From NCBI GenBank assembly GCA_018242685.1, contig JAFEBM010000041.1, positions 33,665 to 97,664 of the forward strand: a stretch of DNA of 64,000 nt. The letters are read 5' to 3'. The notes under the pieces are model-generated. The model saw only the letters and a program-made list of their open reading frames with translations, did not search any database and was not told where the DNA came from. Numbering within the stretch: the first letter of the stretch is position 1; each line of letters begins with the position of its first letter. Made by a program: the position numbers and the translations under genes. Shown in pieces: positions 53,667 through 64,000 of this stretch. The stretch is from Nitrospira sp. (GTDB lineage Bacteria; Nitrospirota; Nitrospiria; Nitrospirales; Nitrospiraceae).

Positions 53667-54653
53667 TCATCTCGGCTCCAAGAGGAGAGGATTCGCCGAT
53701 GGGCGGACGGCGTGCACGACAACCTGTCGCTGACGAAAAATCGCAAGTGCGCGTTGTCCGGCCTCGTCCGCCTCTTGATGCTGTCCGAGCGCTTCATACA
53801 GGGAAGCCAGCAGCGCGCAAGACGCGGCCTCACCGGATGGATCGCGTAACGATTGATAGAGGGTCACCGCGCGCTTCGCCGATCCTATTCCTTTCTCCTG
53901 TTGACCGATGGCGCCATAGACAGCAGACAGGCGGTAGCGCAACGCCGCTTCCATACCGGCTTGAGGTCTTTGCTCGACTAACGCAAGCGCCTGTTCGTAA
54001 TACTGCTTCGCCGCGTCAGGCTCATCCATGATCAACCGGGCATCGCCGAGCGCAACCAATGCCGCGAGTGTCTGATCGTTGTCCTGACGGTTGTGGGCGT
54101 CCTGGCGTGCCTGCTCGAGAAGCTGGAGTCCTTCTTGAGTCAACCCGTCGCTGGTCCGTAGGAGCCCGAGTTGTATCCTTGCCAAAACCACCCCTTGAAC
54201 GTTGCGCGACCGGCTGTATCGGTCCACCGCCTGTTCAAATAAGCGGCCGGCTTCTTCTCGCGATCCCAACCAGGCAGAGACTTTTCCAAGCGTCAACAGC
54301 GCATCTCCATGAGCCGGGCCGGCGGGAACTTTTGAGAAGAGCGCCAAGGCATCACGAAGTTGCTCGGCGGCGGCTTCTCTCCGGCCCTGCCGTTCGAAAA
54401 TCGAACCGATCTTTGTCAGGGCTGTGGCTTCGCCTTGCCGCTGTTTGATTGCGCGGAACGATTCGCGCGCTTGTCCATAGTACGTGAGGGCTTCCGAGTA
54501 GTGGTTCTGCGCATCGTGGATTTCGCCGATCCGCAGCAACTCGTCACCCTTCAATGTCCTGGCCGAAGATACCGGCTGAACGAGCCAGGACTCATCGAGC
54601 GGCCACACGCCGGAGGAAAGAACGAGCGTCACGAGCAGATGGAGCGGGGTCAC
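53667..54653 (-). CDS. TPR-repeat protein
   Basis: A 328-residue protein with a short hydrophobic N-terminus (MTPLHLLVTLVLSSGVWPLDE) suggesting export, then about six TPR repeats with typical cores: RIGEIHDAQNHYSEALTYYGQARESFRAI, ALTKIGSIFERQGRREAAAEQLRDALALF, LVALGDARLIMDEPDAAKQYYEQALALVE. TPR arrays mediate protein binding; no enzyme domain is present. It is downstream of the methyltransferase gene on the same strand, 38 bases apart. Confidence 0.8.
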   Translation of the reverse strand: MTPLHLLVTLVLSSGVWPLDESWLVQPVSSARTLKGDELLRIGEIHDAQNHYSEALTYYGQARESFRAIKQRQGEATALTKIGSIFERQGRREAAAEQLRDALALFSKVPAGPAHGDALLTLGKVSAWLGSREEAGRLFEQAVDRYSRSRNVQGVVLARIQLGLLRTSDGLTQEGLQLLEQARQDAHNRQDNDQTLAALVALGDARLIMDEPDAAKQYYEQALALVEQRPQAGMEAALRYRLSAVYGAIGQQEKGIGSAKRAVTLYQSLRDPSGEAASCALLASLYEALGQHQEADEAGQRALAIFRQRQVVVHAVRPSANPLLLEPR

Positions 54654-54691
54654 AGCATACCCTACCGTTCCCGCGTCTCATCGGTCAAATA

Positions 54692-55468
54692 TCACGAGAG
54701 AGAGAACCTAGGCGCAGGCGGCTTGATGGCGTGGCAGCGCAGACGGACATAATCAACCGACCAGCGGTCATCGGGAGTCGCCAAGCTCGGTCGCAGCGCC
54801 TCACGCACTCGTGTGAGGAATTCTGCCCGACTCGCGCTGGGGATGAGAAGGAGAAACGGCTGGGTGAACATCTCCAACCACTTTGTGATATCGCCGGGTA
54901 ACTCAGTAGGACGAGGAAATACGTCGATGGAGATGACCTGAAAACCTTGTTGTTCCAACCTCGTGCGATACTCCACTACGGTCGGGAAGTACCAGGGTTG
55001 AAGGCCGGTGGGATCGCAGCCGTAGGCCCGGAGAATCTTATGAAGCCCGGCCAGTACTTTGGTGAGATTGCCGTTCCCGCCGAACTCTGCAACGAACCGT
55101 CCGCCTGGTCGTAACGCCCGCAGGATACTACACAGAACTTCATCGGGTTTTACCATCCAATGCAACGCCGCGTTGCTGACGACTGCGTCGAATTCTTCGT
55201 AGAAGGGAAGCTGATGCCCATCCATCACGTGAGCATGGACGCCGAGAGACTTCGCCGCTTCGACCATCGCTGGACTCGCATCTACTCCAATCACGTCGCA
55301 GCCTCGGTCCATGAGTTGCTTGGTCAACACTCCGTCGCCGCAACCCACATCCAAGACACGTTCGCCCGGTTTAGGAGCCAGCAAGTCAATGAGCGGTGCG
55401 CCGAGGTCCGTCACAAACCTCGCATGCTCTGCGTACTGCTGGGGATTCCATTGTTGTTGAACAGACAC
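54692..55468 (-). CDS. SAM-dependent class I methyltransferase
   Basis: A 258-residue methyltransferase of the class I (trans-aconitate/UbiE-like) type. Motif I is VLDVGCGDGVLTKQL, the acidic loop is VIGVDASPAMVEAA, motif IV AVVSNAALHWMVKPDEVL and GGRFVAEFGGNGN follow. Short gaps to the GNAT gene (12 bases) and TPR gene (38 bases) on the same strand suggest one operon. The substrate is unknown. Confidence 0.88.
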   Translation of the reverse strand: MSVQQQWNPQQYAEHARFVTDLGAPLIDLLAPKPGERVLDVGCGDGVLTKQLMDRGCDVIGVDASPAMVEAAKSLGVHAHVMDGHQLPFYEEFDAVVSNAALHWMVKPDEVLCSILRALRPGGRFVAEFGGNGNLTKVLAGLHKILRAYGCDPTGLQPWYFPTVVEYRTRLEQQGFQVISIDVFPRPTELPGDITKWLEMFTQPFLLLIPSASRAEFLTRVREALRPSLATPDDRWSVDYVRLRCHAIKPPAPRFSLS

Positions 55469-55480
55469 GGGACATTCGAC

Positions 55481-56020
55481 CTAGATCACTGAACGAAACA
55501 TAATGAGCGCGTCTTGGTACCGACCGTCGTTCATGCGAACAGCTCCAGGAATGGTGCCCAGCACACGGAAACCAAGTTTCTCCCACAGGCGGCGCGCGGC
55601 CTGATTCTCGGAAAACACCAGGTTGAAGATCACACTGCGATAACCCAGCTCCTTGGCATAATCCAACATCACGGCGCCGAGCAGCCGGCCCAACCCGCGA
55701 TTCCGGCATTCCGGCGCGACGATGAATCCTGCGTTCGCCACATGGCGTGCGCGGCCAGGCCAGTTCTGCTTGAGATAGAACGCGCCGAGCAATCTCGTAT
55801 CCGTCCTTCGCGGCCGTTCGTACGCCACCACCGTGCTCTTACCTCGGACCCAATAATCCAGGAATTCGTCCTCCGTAACTGGTCGCTCATGTGGATACGA
55901 CGCGCCCTCAACCACGATCCGGTCATATAATGTCGCCAGCGCGGGCAAGTCCTGGTTTCCCGCCGGCAGCAGCTCAACCGGCGTCTCGTCCCTCAGCTTG
56001 GCTTCAAGAGGAAACTGCAT
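55481..56020 (-). CDS. GNAT-family acetyltransferase
   Basis: A 179-residue N-acetyltransferase: PALATLYDRIVVEGASYPHE at the start, then ARHVANAGFIVAPECRNRGLGRLLGAVML (acetyl-CoA motif A) and YRSVIFNLVFSENQAARRLWEKLGFRVLGTIPGAVR. It is the first gene of the likely operon 56020-53667. The substrate is not known. Confidence 0.88.
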   Translation of the reverse strand: MQFPLEAKLRDETPVELLPAGNQDLPALATLYDRIVVEGASYPHERPVTEDEFLDYWVRGKSTVVAYERPRRTDTRLLGAFYLKQNWPGRARHVANAGFIVAPECRNRGLGRLLGAVMLDYAKELGYRSVIFNLVFSENQAARRLWEKLGFRVLGTIPGAVRMNDGRYQDALIMFRSVI

Positions 56021-56495
56021 GGATGATCAGAGGCCGAGTTGGGAAATGGGGCAATGGAAGCACTTGGCTACAAGACGTGGCGTACTTGTACTTGAATCAT
56101 GGGTATGAAGCAATATCATTTGCGGTTGCGCGCCGCATGACGAGAGACCGGAGTTGCGATTGAACAAGAGATGGATGAGAGAGTATGCTGCCGTGTCGTA
56201 TGCCTGTGTGGGCGCGTCAGGTCATGAGAATAAGGGGACGGAGCCATGTCTTGGGTACCTTCCCACCATTGCTTGCGCATCGAGGAACTCACCGGCAACA
56301 TACGCTTACCTACTGACTCTCACAATTCCTGCCGGACTTATCAATCCGCTCATAGTATTTTGCAGACAGATCCAGTGCTGGTTGTGGTCCGTCTGCCGAC
56401 ACAGCGATTTATTATTTTAACATCGGCGCAATTCATCGGCTCGCGAGATGTGACCGGGCAGACGATCCATTCGCGCGCACAACAAGGAGGTATCT
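56021..56495. other. Intergenic region, no gene supported
   Basis: About 475 bases between the divergent acetyltransferase and DUF3365 genes. Short frames include one starting MIRGRVGKWGNGSTW at 56023, faintly like MazE/AbrB antitoxin starts, but it loses similarity after a few residues. A second frame near 56246 has no motif. The DUF3365 ribosome site (aaggagg) is at 56484-56490. Confidence 0.35.
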
Positions 56496-57110
56496 ATGAC
56501 GTTGACGCTCTCCAAAAAAATGCTGTGGGTAGCTGCTCTGTTGGGATTTACAATAGGAGGTGCGATTGTCCTGTACCCGGCTCGCACCTTGCCTGGGACC
56601 ACATCGATCTGTCTGTCGATGGACAAGGTAGCCGACTACATCCATGCCGTCATCGAGGCTGACCGAGATTCGTATACCAGGCATGTCGTGGAACGCATGC
56701 AAACGAAAGGGATCGTCGTCGCCTCGGAAAATTGGGAAGACATGCACACCTTGCCCCTGCCGGCCCAATTTCTATTGGAATCCGGTCGACACCTCAATAA
56801 GAAGGGCATAGGCATACAGTACCGGCTGATCAGCTTGTGGCCGATCAATAAGAGAAATATCGCGACAACTCCCCTCCAAAGTATCGCGCTCGGTACTATT
56901 GTGACTCAACCCAACCATCCCTTCACCGGGGTCACGAAGGTAGGCGACACCCGTTATTATGAAGCGGTGTATCCCGATCTGGCCGTCACTCAGGCCTGTA
57001 TCGGCTGCCATAATGCCCATCCCAACAGCCCGAAGCGCGACTTCAAGGTTAATGATGTCATGGGTGCGATCGTGATCAGTATCGAGTTAGGACCCGGTTT
57101 CCCTGGATAA
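56496..57110 (+). CDS. DUF3365 (Tll0287-like) c-type heme protein
   Basis: A 204-residue protein with an N-terminal membrane anchor (about 9-27), a helix with VADYIHAVIEADRDSYTRHVVERMQ, and a PAS-like heme sensor domain ending in a single CxxCH motif (CIGCH, Cys168-His172). DUF3365 proteins of the Tll0287 type bind heme c and are thought to be redox or gas sensors, usually in histidine kinases; here no kinase is attached. The ATG has a strong ribosome site (acaaggaggt). Its 3' end is duplicated nearby at 57133-57171. Confidence 0.85.
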   Translation: MTLTLSKKMLWVAALLGFTIGGAIVLYPARTLPGTTSICLSMDKVADYIHAVIEADRDSYTRHVVERMQTKGIVVASENWEDMHTLPLPAQFLLESGRHLNKKGIGIQYRLISLWPINKRNIATTPLQSIALGTIVTQPNHPFTGVTKVGDTRYYEAVYPDLAVTQACIGCHNAHPNSPKRDFKVNDVMGAIVISIELGPGFPG

Positions 57111-57132
57111 AGGATCAGACCGCCATCCAACC

Positions 57133-57171
57133 ATGGGTGTGATCGTGATCAGTATTCAGTTGGGAGAGTAG
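57133..57171 (+). repeat. Duplicated 3' end of the DUF3365 gene
   Basis: The bases encode MGVIVISIQLGE followed by TAG, matching MGAIVISIELGP near the end of the DUF3365 gene (57060-57095). About 28 of 33 bases agree in phase. The copy lies 74 bases downstream of the first, consistent with a short tandem duplication or a gene end from a lost paralogue. Confidence 0.6.
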
Positions 57172-57356
57172 CAGTCCAGCAGCGGCCACTGAATGCCTAT
57201 GGGCCTTTGAGAAATCGCACAACCCCGTAACCAGCATTCTTGACCGGCGGAGTGATCTCAGCTCTGTCGGTCAGGCGCAATGGGATGCCGGATAGTCTGT
57301 GCGCTAGGAGGTTGTATACCTTAGGGATGCAAGCAACACAGTGAGAGGATTGTCGA

Positions 57357-57779
57357 TTAGGCGTGGCCGGTTTTTCTTGTGCGTTCGGCGATCTTTTTGC
57401 GAAGACGAGCCTTTTCGAGACTGATCTGGGCTTCTTTGACTTCGGACGGCAAGCCGCCCGCTTGAAGGCGTCGTTCCGCCTCAGCGACTTTGACGGTAGC
57501 CCGTTCCACATCAATGTCTTCCGCTTTCTCCGCGATTTCCGCCATGACGGTGACTTTGGTCGGCGTGACTTCGGCAAAGCCCCACAGAACAGCCATTGAA
57601 TGGGTCTGACCATCAATACGATAACGAAGCTCGCCGATGCGAAGAGTTGAGAGAAAATGACAGTGCCCGGGTAGCACGCCGAACTCTCCCTCAGATCCAG
57701 GGGCAATGACTTCATCCACCTGCTGACTCAGCAGCTGCCTCTCCGGCGTCACGACTTCTAATAGAATCTTCCCCGCCAT
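57357..57779 (-). CDS. atpC: ATP synthase epsilon subunit
   Basis: A 140-residue epsilon subunit of F1. ATG 57779 follows a gagga site, and the longer in-frame start at 57797 is less likely. The N-terminal beta-sandwich shows LLEVVTPERQLLSQQVDEVIAPGSEGEFGVLPGHCHFLSTLR; the C-terminal helical hairpin shows AEAERRLQAGG and KARLRKKIAE. It is the last gene of atpHAGDC. Confidence 0.94.
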   Translation of the reverse strand: MAGKILLEVVTPERQLLSQQVDEVIAPGSEGEFGVLPGHCHFLSTLRIGELRYRIDGQTHSMAVLWGFAEVTPTKVTVMAEIAEKAEDIDVERATVKVAEAERRLQAGGLPSEVKEAQISLEKARLRKKIAERTRKTGHA

Positions 57780-57903
57780 CTTCTTATCCTCACTCACTCA
57801 TCAAAGCGCAGCCGGTGGGGTTGATCTCGATCGCGCGCATTGACCGAGCACTGTTCTATCGTGCGCGGGCAGCGAGCATGAGAGCAACCCCGCCGGCTCG
57901 CGC

Positions 57904-59440
<1,537 letters not shown>

Positions 59441-59442
59441 TC

Positions 59443-60321
59443 TTACTTCAATGCTTCGGCGCCACCGACGATATCCATGAGTTCTTTCGTAATCGCAGCC
59501 TGTCTGGTCTTGTTGTAGTAGAGCGTCACTTTCTTGATGAGCTGACCGGCGTTGCGCGTCGCCCCATCCATGGCGGCCATACGGGCACCGTGTTCGGCCG
59601 CTGCTGACTCCAGCAAAATCCGGTAGGCCTGCACTTGAAAATGCTTCGGCACCAGAGCATTCAACAGTTCCGCCTCATCCGGCTCATACAGGTAACTGCC
59701 GCTGGTCGTTCCTTCCATTTGCGCCGCGCCGAACTCCACCTGGGCATCGACGGGAAAGAGTTTTTCGACGATCACGCGTTGCTGAATGGCGGATTTAAAT
59801 TCGTTGTACACGACGTACAGCTCGTCGAACGTGCCCTTGACGAAGTTATCCGTAAGGTCGCCGCCGATGTCGATGGCATGCTCGAAACTGAGTTTATCGA
59901 AGATGCCGGTCCACTCCTGACGGATCGGCCAGCTGCGCCGCCTAAAATAGTCGCGCCCTTTGCGGCCGATGATGCTCAGATTCACTTGCAAACCCCGAGA
60001 TTCGCACTGCCGGACGAATTCGGAACTCTTCCGGACGATGTTGCCGTTGAAGCCGCCGCACAACCCGCGATCGCTCGTGACGACGAGCACCTCGATCCTC
60101 TTCCCTTCGCGTTTCTGCAGAAGCGGATGGGAAGAGCGGTTCACACGCCGACTCAGATTGCTCAGGACCCCGCGCATCTTATGGGCATAGGGACGCGCGG
60201 AAAGGATGCGGTCCTGGGAGCGCTTGAGCTTCGCCGCGGCCACCATCTTCATGGCCTTGGTGATCTTTTGGGTATTCTTGAAGGCCGCTATCTTACGGCG
60301 CAACGATTGAAGACTTGGCAT
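59443..60321 (-). CDS. atpG: ATP synthase gamma subunit
   Basis: A 292-residue gamma subunit (rotor shaft of F1). The N-terminal helix PSLQSLRRKIAAFKNTQKITKAMKMVAAAKLKRSQ and the C-terminal helix ATRNAGQLIKKVTLYYNKTRQAAITKELMDIVGGAEAL are both diagnostic. ATG 60321 gives the usual start; the extension to 60387 is unconserved. It lies between atpA and atpD. Confidence 0.96.
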   Translation of the reverse strand: MPSLQSLRRKIAAFKNTQKITKAMKMVAAAKLKRSQDRILSARPYAHKMRGVLSNLSRRVNRSSHPLLQKREGKRIEVLVVTSDRGLCGGFNGNIVRKSSEFVRQCESRGLQVNLSIIGRKGRDYFRRRSWPIRQEWTGIFDKLSFEHAIDIGGDLTDNFVKGTFDELYVVYNEFKSAIQQRVIVEKLFPVDAQVEFGAAQMEGTTSGSYLYEPDEAELLNALVPKHFQVQAYRILLESAAAEHGARMAAMDGATRNAGQLIKKVTLYYNKTRQAAITKELMDIVGGAEALK

Positions 60322-60467
60322 GCGTTCCGATGAAAACGGTCCCCGACTTTGTTCCCAGTCGCCCTCCTCCTTGCGACGTACATACACCGTACGCCTCAGT
60401 CGTCGGGCTCCCTGCGGCCTCGTCGGATGACCGTTTTGTCGGTCGCAGGGAGAAATGTTTGATTCGT

Positions 60468-61985
60468 TTACTTCGCTCCGTATCCCATCTTCTGCTTGAA
60501 GGTCGTGATGATCTCTTTCAAGCGACCACCGACCTTGTCGTCGATCTTGCCGATGGTGGTGACTTCCTTTTTCAGATCCGGATGGTTCTGCTGGATGTGG
60601 TGGAGCAGATCGCCCTCGAACTGCTGCACCTTGTCGACCGGCACATCGTCGAGGAATCCGTTGACGCCAGCGTAGATCGAGAGAACCTGATCGGCTACCG
60701 GCATCGGCTTATACTGCCCCTGTTTGAGCAATTCCACCATGCGCACGCCACGCGCCAGCTGCATCTGAGTTGCCTTATCCAACTCGCTCCCGAACTGGGA
60801 AAACGCCGCCATCTCCCGATATTGGGCGAGATCCAGTCGCAGGGTACCGGCCACCTGTTTCATGGTCTTGATCTGCGCGGATCCGCCGACCCGGGAGACC
60901 GACAGACCGACGTTGATCGCCGGACGGATACCGGAGTAGAAGAGATCACTGCCCAGATAGATCTGACCATCCGTGATCGAAATGACGTTCGTCGGAATGT
61001 ACGCCGACACGTCGCCGGCCTGCGTTTCGATGATGGGAAGCGCCGTGAGGCTGCCTCCACCCAGTTTATCGCTCAGCTTGGCCGCGCGTTCGAGCAGCCG
61101 GGAGTGGAGATAGAAGACATCGCCCGGATAGGCTTCGCGCCCCGGCGGCCGGCGGAGCAACAACGAAAGCTGACGATAGGCGACCGCGTGTTTCGACAAA
61201 TCGTCATACACGATCAGCGCATGCTTGCCGTTGTCGCGGAAATACTCACCGATCGCGGCGCCGGCAAAGGGCGCCAGGAATTGCATCGGCGCCGGGTCGC
61301 TGGCGCTGGCGGAGACCACCATGCTGTATTCCATGGCGTGGTTTTCTTCGAGCGTCTTCACGACTCGCGCAACGGTTGAGCGCTTTTGACCGACGGCGAC
61401 ATAGATACAGAAGACATTCAGGCCTTTTTGATTGATGATCGTATCGACCGCAATCGCAGTCTTCCCGGTCTGGCGGTCACCGATGATCAATTCGCGCTGG
61501 CCACGGCCGATGGGAATCATGGCGTCAATGGCCTTAATGCCGGTCTGCAGCGGTTCGCGAACGGACTGGCGGGTGTTCACACCGGGGGCCACGACTTCGA
61601 TGCGGGAGGAGTGTTGCGACTTGATCGGGCCCTTGCCGTCGATCGGTTGACCGATGGCGTTCACGACGCGACCGACGAGCGCTTCGCCGACCGGAATTTC
61701 CGCGATGCGTCCCGTACGCTTCACCGGGTCGCCTTCCTTGATGCCGACATCGTCGCCCATCAACACGGCGCCGACGTTGTCTTCTTCGAGGTTCAGCGCG
61801 ATACCGTAGAGGCCGCCGGGGAATTCGAGCATCTCGCCGGCCATGGCTCCATCGAGGCCATAGACCTTGGCGATACCGTCGCCGACCTGGATGACGGATC
61901 CCGTCTCCTTGACATCGACCTGTTTATCGAAGCCTTTGATCTTCTCTTTGATGATCGCACTGATTTCTTCTGCCCTGATCTGCAT
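60468..61985 (-). CDS. atpA: ATP synthase alpha subunit
   Basis: A 505-residue alpha subunit. It starts [20 protein letters not shown], has the P-loop [32 protein letters not shown] and [23 protein letters not shown]. Length is normal. It follows atpH by nine bases and has a strong ribosome site (aaggagt). Confidence 0.97.
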   Translation of the reverse strand: MQIRAEEISAIIKEKIKGFDKQVDVKETGSVIQVGDGIAKVYGLDGAMAGEMLEFPGGLYGIALNLEEDNVGAVLMGDDVGIKEGDPVKRTGRIAEIPVGEALVGRVVNAIGQPIDGKGPIKSQHSSRIEVVAPGVNTRQSVREPLQTGIKAIDAMIPIGRGQRELIIGDRQTGKTAIAVDTIINQKGLNVFCIYVAVGQKRSTVARVVKTLEENHAMEYSMVVSASASDPAPMQFLAPFAGAAIGEYFRDNGKHALIVYDDLSKHAVAYRQLSLLLRRPPGREAYPGDVFYLHSRLLERAAKLSDKLGGGSLTALPIIETQAGDVSAYIPTNVISITDGQIYLGSDLFYSGIRPAINVGLSVSRVGGSAQIKTMKQVAGTLRLDLAQYREMAAFSQFGSELDKATQMQLARGVRMVELLKQGQYKPMPVADQVLSIYAGVNGFLDDVPVDKVQQFEGDLLHHIQQNHPDLKKEVTTIGKIDDKVGGRLKEIITTFKQKMGYGAK

Positions 61986-61994
61986 GGCTACTCC

Positions 61995-62534
61995 TTATTC
62001 TCGCGTCAACAGGACTTGCAAATCACGCAAGCGACCTCGGACGGTGCCGTCGACTACCGTACTACCGATGTGAATCTGCAAGCCGGCGAGGTGACCGGCA
62101 TCGGTCTGAAACGTCACATCGACTTCGCGCTTGAGTGTTTCACGTAGGCGCGTCCTGATTCGATCTTGTTCCGCCGACGGCAGAGCCGTCGCCGAGGAAA
62201 CCGTCACCGGCTGCGTCCGTTTTGATTCATCGACCAACTTGCCGAATGCGTCGGCGATTTCCGGCAGAAACCCCACCCGATTCTTCTTCACCAACTGCCC
62301 CAAAAACGCTTTGCCGGCCGGAGGACAGCCTAGCGTATCGCCGAGTGCGGTCAGGACGGCGATCTTCTCCTCCACCCCGAACGCCGGTGACGCCACCACG
62401 TGGCGAAGCGGAGCTGATTCCTTCATGGCCTGAGCGAGGCCGGTGAGCATCCCCCGTGTGGCTTCGATGGTTGATTGATCGAGGAGCTCGAAGAGGGCTT
62501 GAGCGTAACGTCGCGCAACTGTTGTCTTAATCAC
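61995..62534 (-). CDS. atpH: ATP synthase delta subunit
   Basis: A 179-residue delta subunit that links F1 to the peripheral stalk: VARRYAQALFELL at the start, SPAFGVEEKIAVLTAL in the middle, and the C-terminal VTFQTDAGHLAGLQIHIGSTVVDGTVRGRLRDLQVLL. It is the first gene of the operon in the window. The Fo genes (atpB, atpE, atpF) are not upstream; the next gene is the divergent methyltransferase at 62845. Confidence 0.94.
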   Translation of the reverse strand: MIKTTVARRYAQALFELLDQSTIEATRGMLTGLAQAMKESAPLRHVVASPAFGVEEKIAVLTALGDTLGCPPAGKAFLGQLVKKNRVGFLPEIADAFGKLVDESKRTQPVTVSSATALPSAEQDRIRTRLRETLKREVDVTFQTDAGHLAGLQIHIGSTVVDGTVRGRLRDLQVLLTRE

Positions 62535-62844
62535 CGTTCCAGATCCACATACTTTACTTAGGCAAACCTAAAGGGTTCGTGCGAAGCACGTAGCAGCGCG
62601 CGAAAAGTTAGCATTGGGACCTAGGAGCTGTCAATACGATATGATCGTGGTCGGCAAGGTGCTCGTCAACGACGGCCGGGCGAGGAGTACCGTGTATGTT
62701 GGAAGTCGGTCAGCCCTTATTCCTAAAAACATGGACTAGCCATACCCCGAAAAAGTAGAATGCCTCCACTTGTCATCTTCTATGGCCAATTCGGACATTG
62801 TCAGAAGCCAACTCTACATTTGAGCATGCCTGTAAGCGTATAGC
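62535..62844. other. Intergenic region between atpH and methyltransferase
   Basis: About 310 bases holding the start regions of two divergent operons. A small perfect hairpin (CGTGC-GAA-GCACG, about 62579-62591) lies on the atpH side. I see no coding frame with protein-like composition and no clear sigma-70 promoter pair that I would defend. Confidence 0.4.
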
Positions 62845-63945
62845 ATGTCTTCAGATTTCAGAAGAAAAAAGGCGAGTGGTCGTCCATTGATAGGGAACGC
62901 CGTAGATTTGTTCTGCGGGGCGGGCGGACTTACCCGCGGTTTGCTTGACGCTGGAATCTCCGTTGTCGCGGGCTATGATACCGACATCGCCTGCCGACAT
63001 GCTTACGAACACAATAACCCGGGCGCGAGTTTCATCACTACGAGCGTTAACGAACTCAACGGCGAGACGCTTGCGAGTCACTACCCCAAGGATCATGTTC
63101 GCATCCTTGTCGGTTGTGCCCCCTGTCAGCCCTTCTCCAGGTATACCCAGGGCCAAGATACGAAGACAGACACTAAATGGAGCTTGTTATATGAGTTTGC
63201 TCGCCTAGTGCGAGAATTGAAGCCCGACATCGTCAGTATGGAAAATGTGCCGGAACTCCAACGGCATTCTGTTTTTGCTAACTTTCTTGCTACGCTTGCA
63301 GATGTAGGATTTCATTTCGACCAAGACGAAGAAAAGCGTGTCGTCTACTGCCCCGATTACGGCATTCCCCAACACCGACGACGCCTCGTGCTCGTGGCGT
63401 CAAGACTTGGTCCAATTGAGATCATACCGCCTACGCATAAGCCAGATAGTTATCGCTGTGTGAAGGATGTTTTGAGTGAATTACCTCCCCTCGCCGCAGG
63501 TGAAACCTTCGCAGTAGACCCACTTCATTGCAGCAGCCGACTATCGCCGTTGAATCTCCGCCGCATTCGCCGATCGAAACCTGGCGGTACATGGCGAGAC
63601 TGGCCGAAAGAATTGATTGCCAAATGTCATCGCACTAAATCTGGCAAGACATACCCCAGTGTCTATGGCCGAATGGAATGGAACAAACCCTCCCCTACGA
63701 TCACAACGCAATTCTTTGGCTTTGGAAATGGACGGTTCGGGCACCCTGAACAACATCGCGCCATCTCCTTGCGAGAGGGAGCCATCCTCCAATCTTTCCC
63801 ACGCAACTATGAATTCGTGAAACCAGGGGAGACTTACTGCTTCGCAACCATTGGGCGCATGGTTGGCAATGCCGTGCCTGTTCGATTAGGTGAGGTCGTA
63901 GGACTAAGCATCCTTAAACATCTTAGAGAAGTCCTCAATGCCTGA
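62845..63945 (+). CDS. DNA (cytosine-5)-methyltransferase
   Basis: A 366-residue m5C methyltransferase. Motif I is AVDLFCGAGGLTRGLL (19-34), motif IV GCAPCQPFSRY with catalytic Cys94, motif VI ENVPELQ (about 138), motif VIII IPQHRRRLVLVAS and motif X VGNAVPVRLGE. The recognition domain lies between VIII and IX (about 220-290). It is unrelated at the sequence level to the methyltransferase at 22718-23911 beyond common motifs. The overlapping next gene suggests a restriction-modification operon running off the window. Confidence 0.93.
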   Translation: MSSDFRRKKASGRPLIGNAVDLFCGAGGLTRGLLDAGISVVAGYDTDIACRHAYEHNNPGASFITTSVNELNGETLASHYPKDHVRILVGCAPCQPFSRYTQGQDTKTDTKWSLLYEFARLVRELKPDIVSMENVPELQRHSVFANFLATLADVGFHFDQDEEKRVVYCPDYGIPQHRRRLVLVASRLGPIEIIPPTHKPDSYRCVKDVLSELPPLAAGETFAVDPLHCSSRLSPLNLRRIRRSKPGGTWRDWPKELIAKCHRTKSGKTYPSVYGRMEWNKPSPTITTQFFGFGNGRFGHPEQHRAISLREGAILQSFPRNYEFVKPGETYCFATIGRMVGNAVPVRLGEVVGLSILKHLREVLNA

Positions 63946-64000
63946 TAAGGGGAATCTTATGTCCGAAGAACTTTTCCCTCAGTGGTGTCCGGAGATTTTC
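63938..64000 (+). CDS. Start of a gene downstream of the methyltransferase (partial)
   Basis: ATG 63938 overlaps the methyltransferase stop (63943-63945) and runs 21 codons to the window edge. A second ATG at 63959 has a good site (aagggga, 63946-63952) and may be the true start (MSEELFPQWCPEIF). The function cannot be read. Position behind a cytosine methyltransferase suggests a restriction or repair partner. Confidence 0.5.
   Translation, partial: MPDKGNLMSEELFPQWCPEIF

Noticed and set aside
56023..56160. Possible MazE/AbrB antitoxin start (GRVGKWGN)
   Set aside because: Only about eight residues resemble the family; the rest of the frame does not, and no toxin gene follows.
57197..57715. 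172-codon minus-strand frame overlapping atpC
   Set aside because: It overlaps the clear epsilon-subunit gene in another frame, and its composition is Lys/Arg/Ser-rich without motifs.
60315..61379. 354-codon plus-strand open frame opposite atpA
   Set aside because: It is the mirror of the conserved atpA gene and has no independent domain.
62579..62591. Hairpin CGTGC-GAA-GCACG as a terminator
   Set aside because: It has no T-tract on either side and lies at the 5' side of the atp operon rather than at a gene end.

Overview
The window is a GC-rich bacterial chromosome segment. It holds about 65 recognisable genes, several decayed genes and a few dispersed repeats. There is no rRNA, tRNA or CRISPR array that I can see. 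The gene mix (Anbu proteasome-like operon, split arginine dihydrolase/ornithine cyclodeaminase pair, LarB/LarC, J-domain protein, very large SAM-cyclase-AAA-TPR proteins, CxxCH DUF3365 sensor) fits the phylum Nitrospirota, most likely Nitrospira. This is inference from gene content, because no marker RNA is present.

Layout. 1-5.8 kb: small envelope proteins, then an accessory graveyard (frameshifted TumE toxin with an intact antitoxin, a J-domain gene cut by an in-frame TGA, fragments of a small conserved protein and of a REP-type transposase), a PII-like protein and a PepSY protein. 6-10.7 kb: AttH/CrtC-like lipocalin, LON-domain protein, ABC exporter pair, SirB1-like protein. 10.7-20.9 kb: a 125-bp palindromic repeat, an MBL-fold hydrolase, two tandem 1135-residue class III cyclase/ATPase/TPR paralogues with an MBL remnant between them, and a UspA-ABC1 kinase fusion split by a frameshift. 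21-25.4 kb: HEAT protein, decayed YgiT/DUF4258 pair, a restriction-modification island (Vsr, m5C methyltransferase, HNH protein) with a palindrome in its divergent promoter, and a HicB antitoxin with only a stub of HicA.

25.3-37 kb is a mostly housekeeping block: metallophosphoesterase, TruD, arginine-to-proline enzymes, GpsA, LarB, LarC, cation exchanger, PdxA and RsmA. 37.2-39.1 kb encodes a ZorA/ZorB-like proton-motor pair without the usual Zorya effector genes. 39.4-50 kb: GGDEF response regulator, beta-helix protein, AnmK, a ZnuACB-type metal importer, an outer-membrane barrel and RluD. 50.3-53.6 kb: the Anbu operon (circularly permuted ATP-grasp, alpha-E protein, Anbu peptidase), with the second copy of the 125-bp repeat inside it. 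53.7-57.2 kb: TPR protein, methyltransferase, acetyltransferase and a heme-type sensor. 57.3-62.5 kb: the F1 part of ATP synthase (atpHAGDC, minus strand). The right edge begins another DNA methyltransferase cluster that runs out of the window.

The most unusual points are: the duplicated cyclase plus MBL-hydrolase unit; the broken UspA-ABC1 kinase fusion; the ZorAB-like motor pair away from known Zorya effectors; the palindromic repeat whose two copies show compensatory stem changes and which abuts an Anbu-operon start codon; and the number of toxin-antitoxin loci caught in decay. I did not find a complete system that I could call entirely new.
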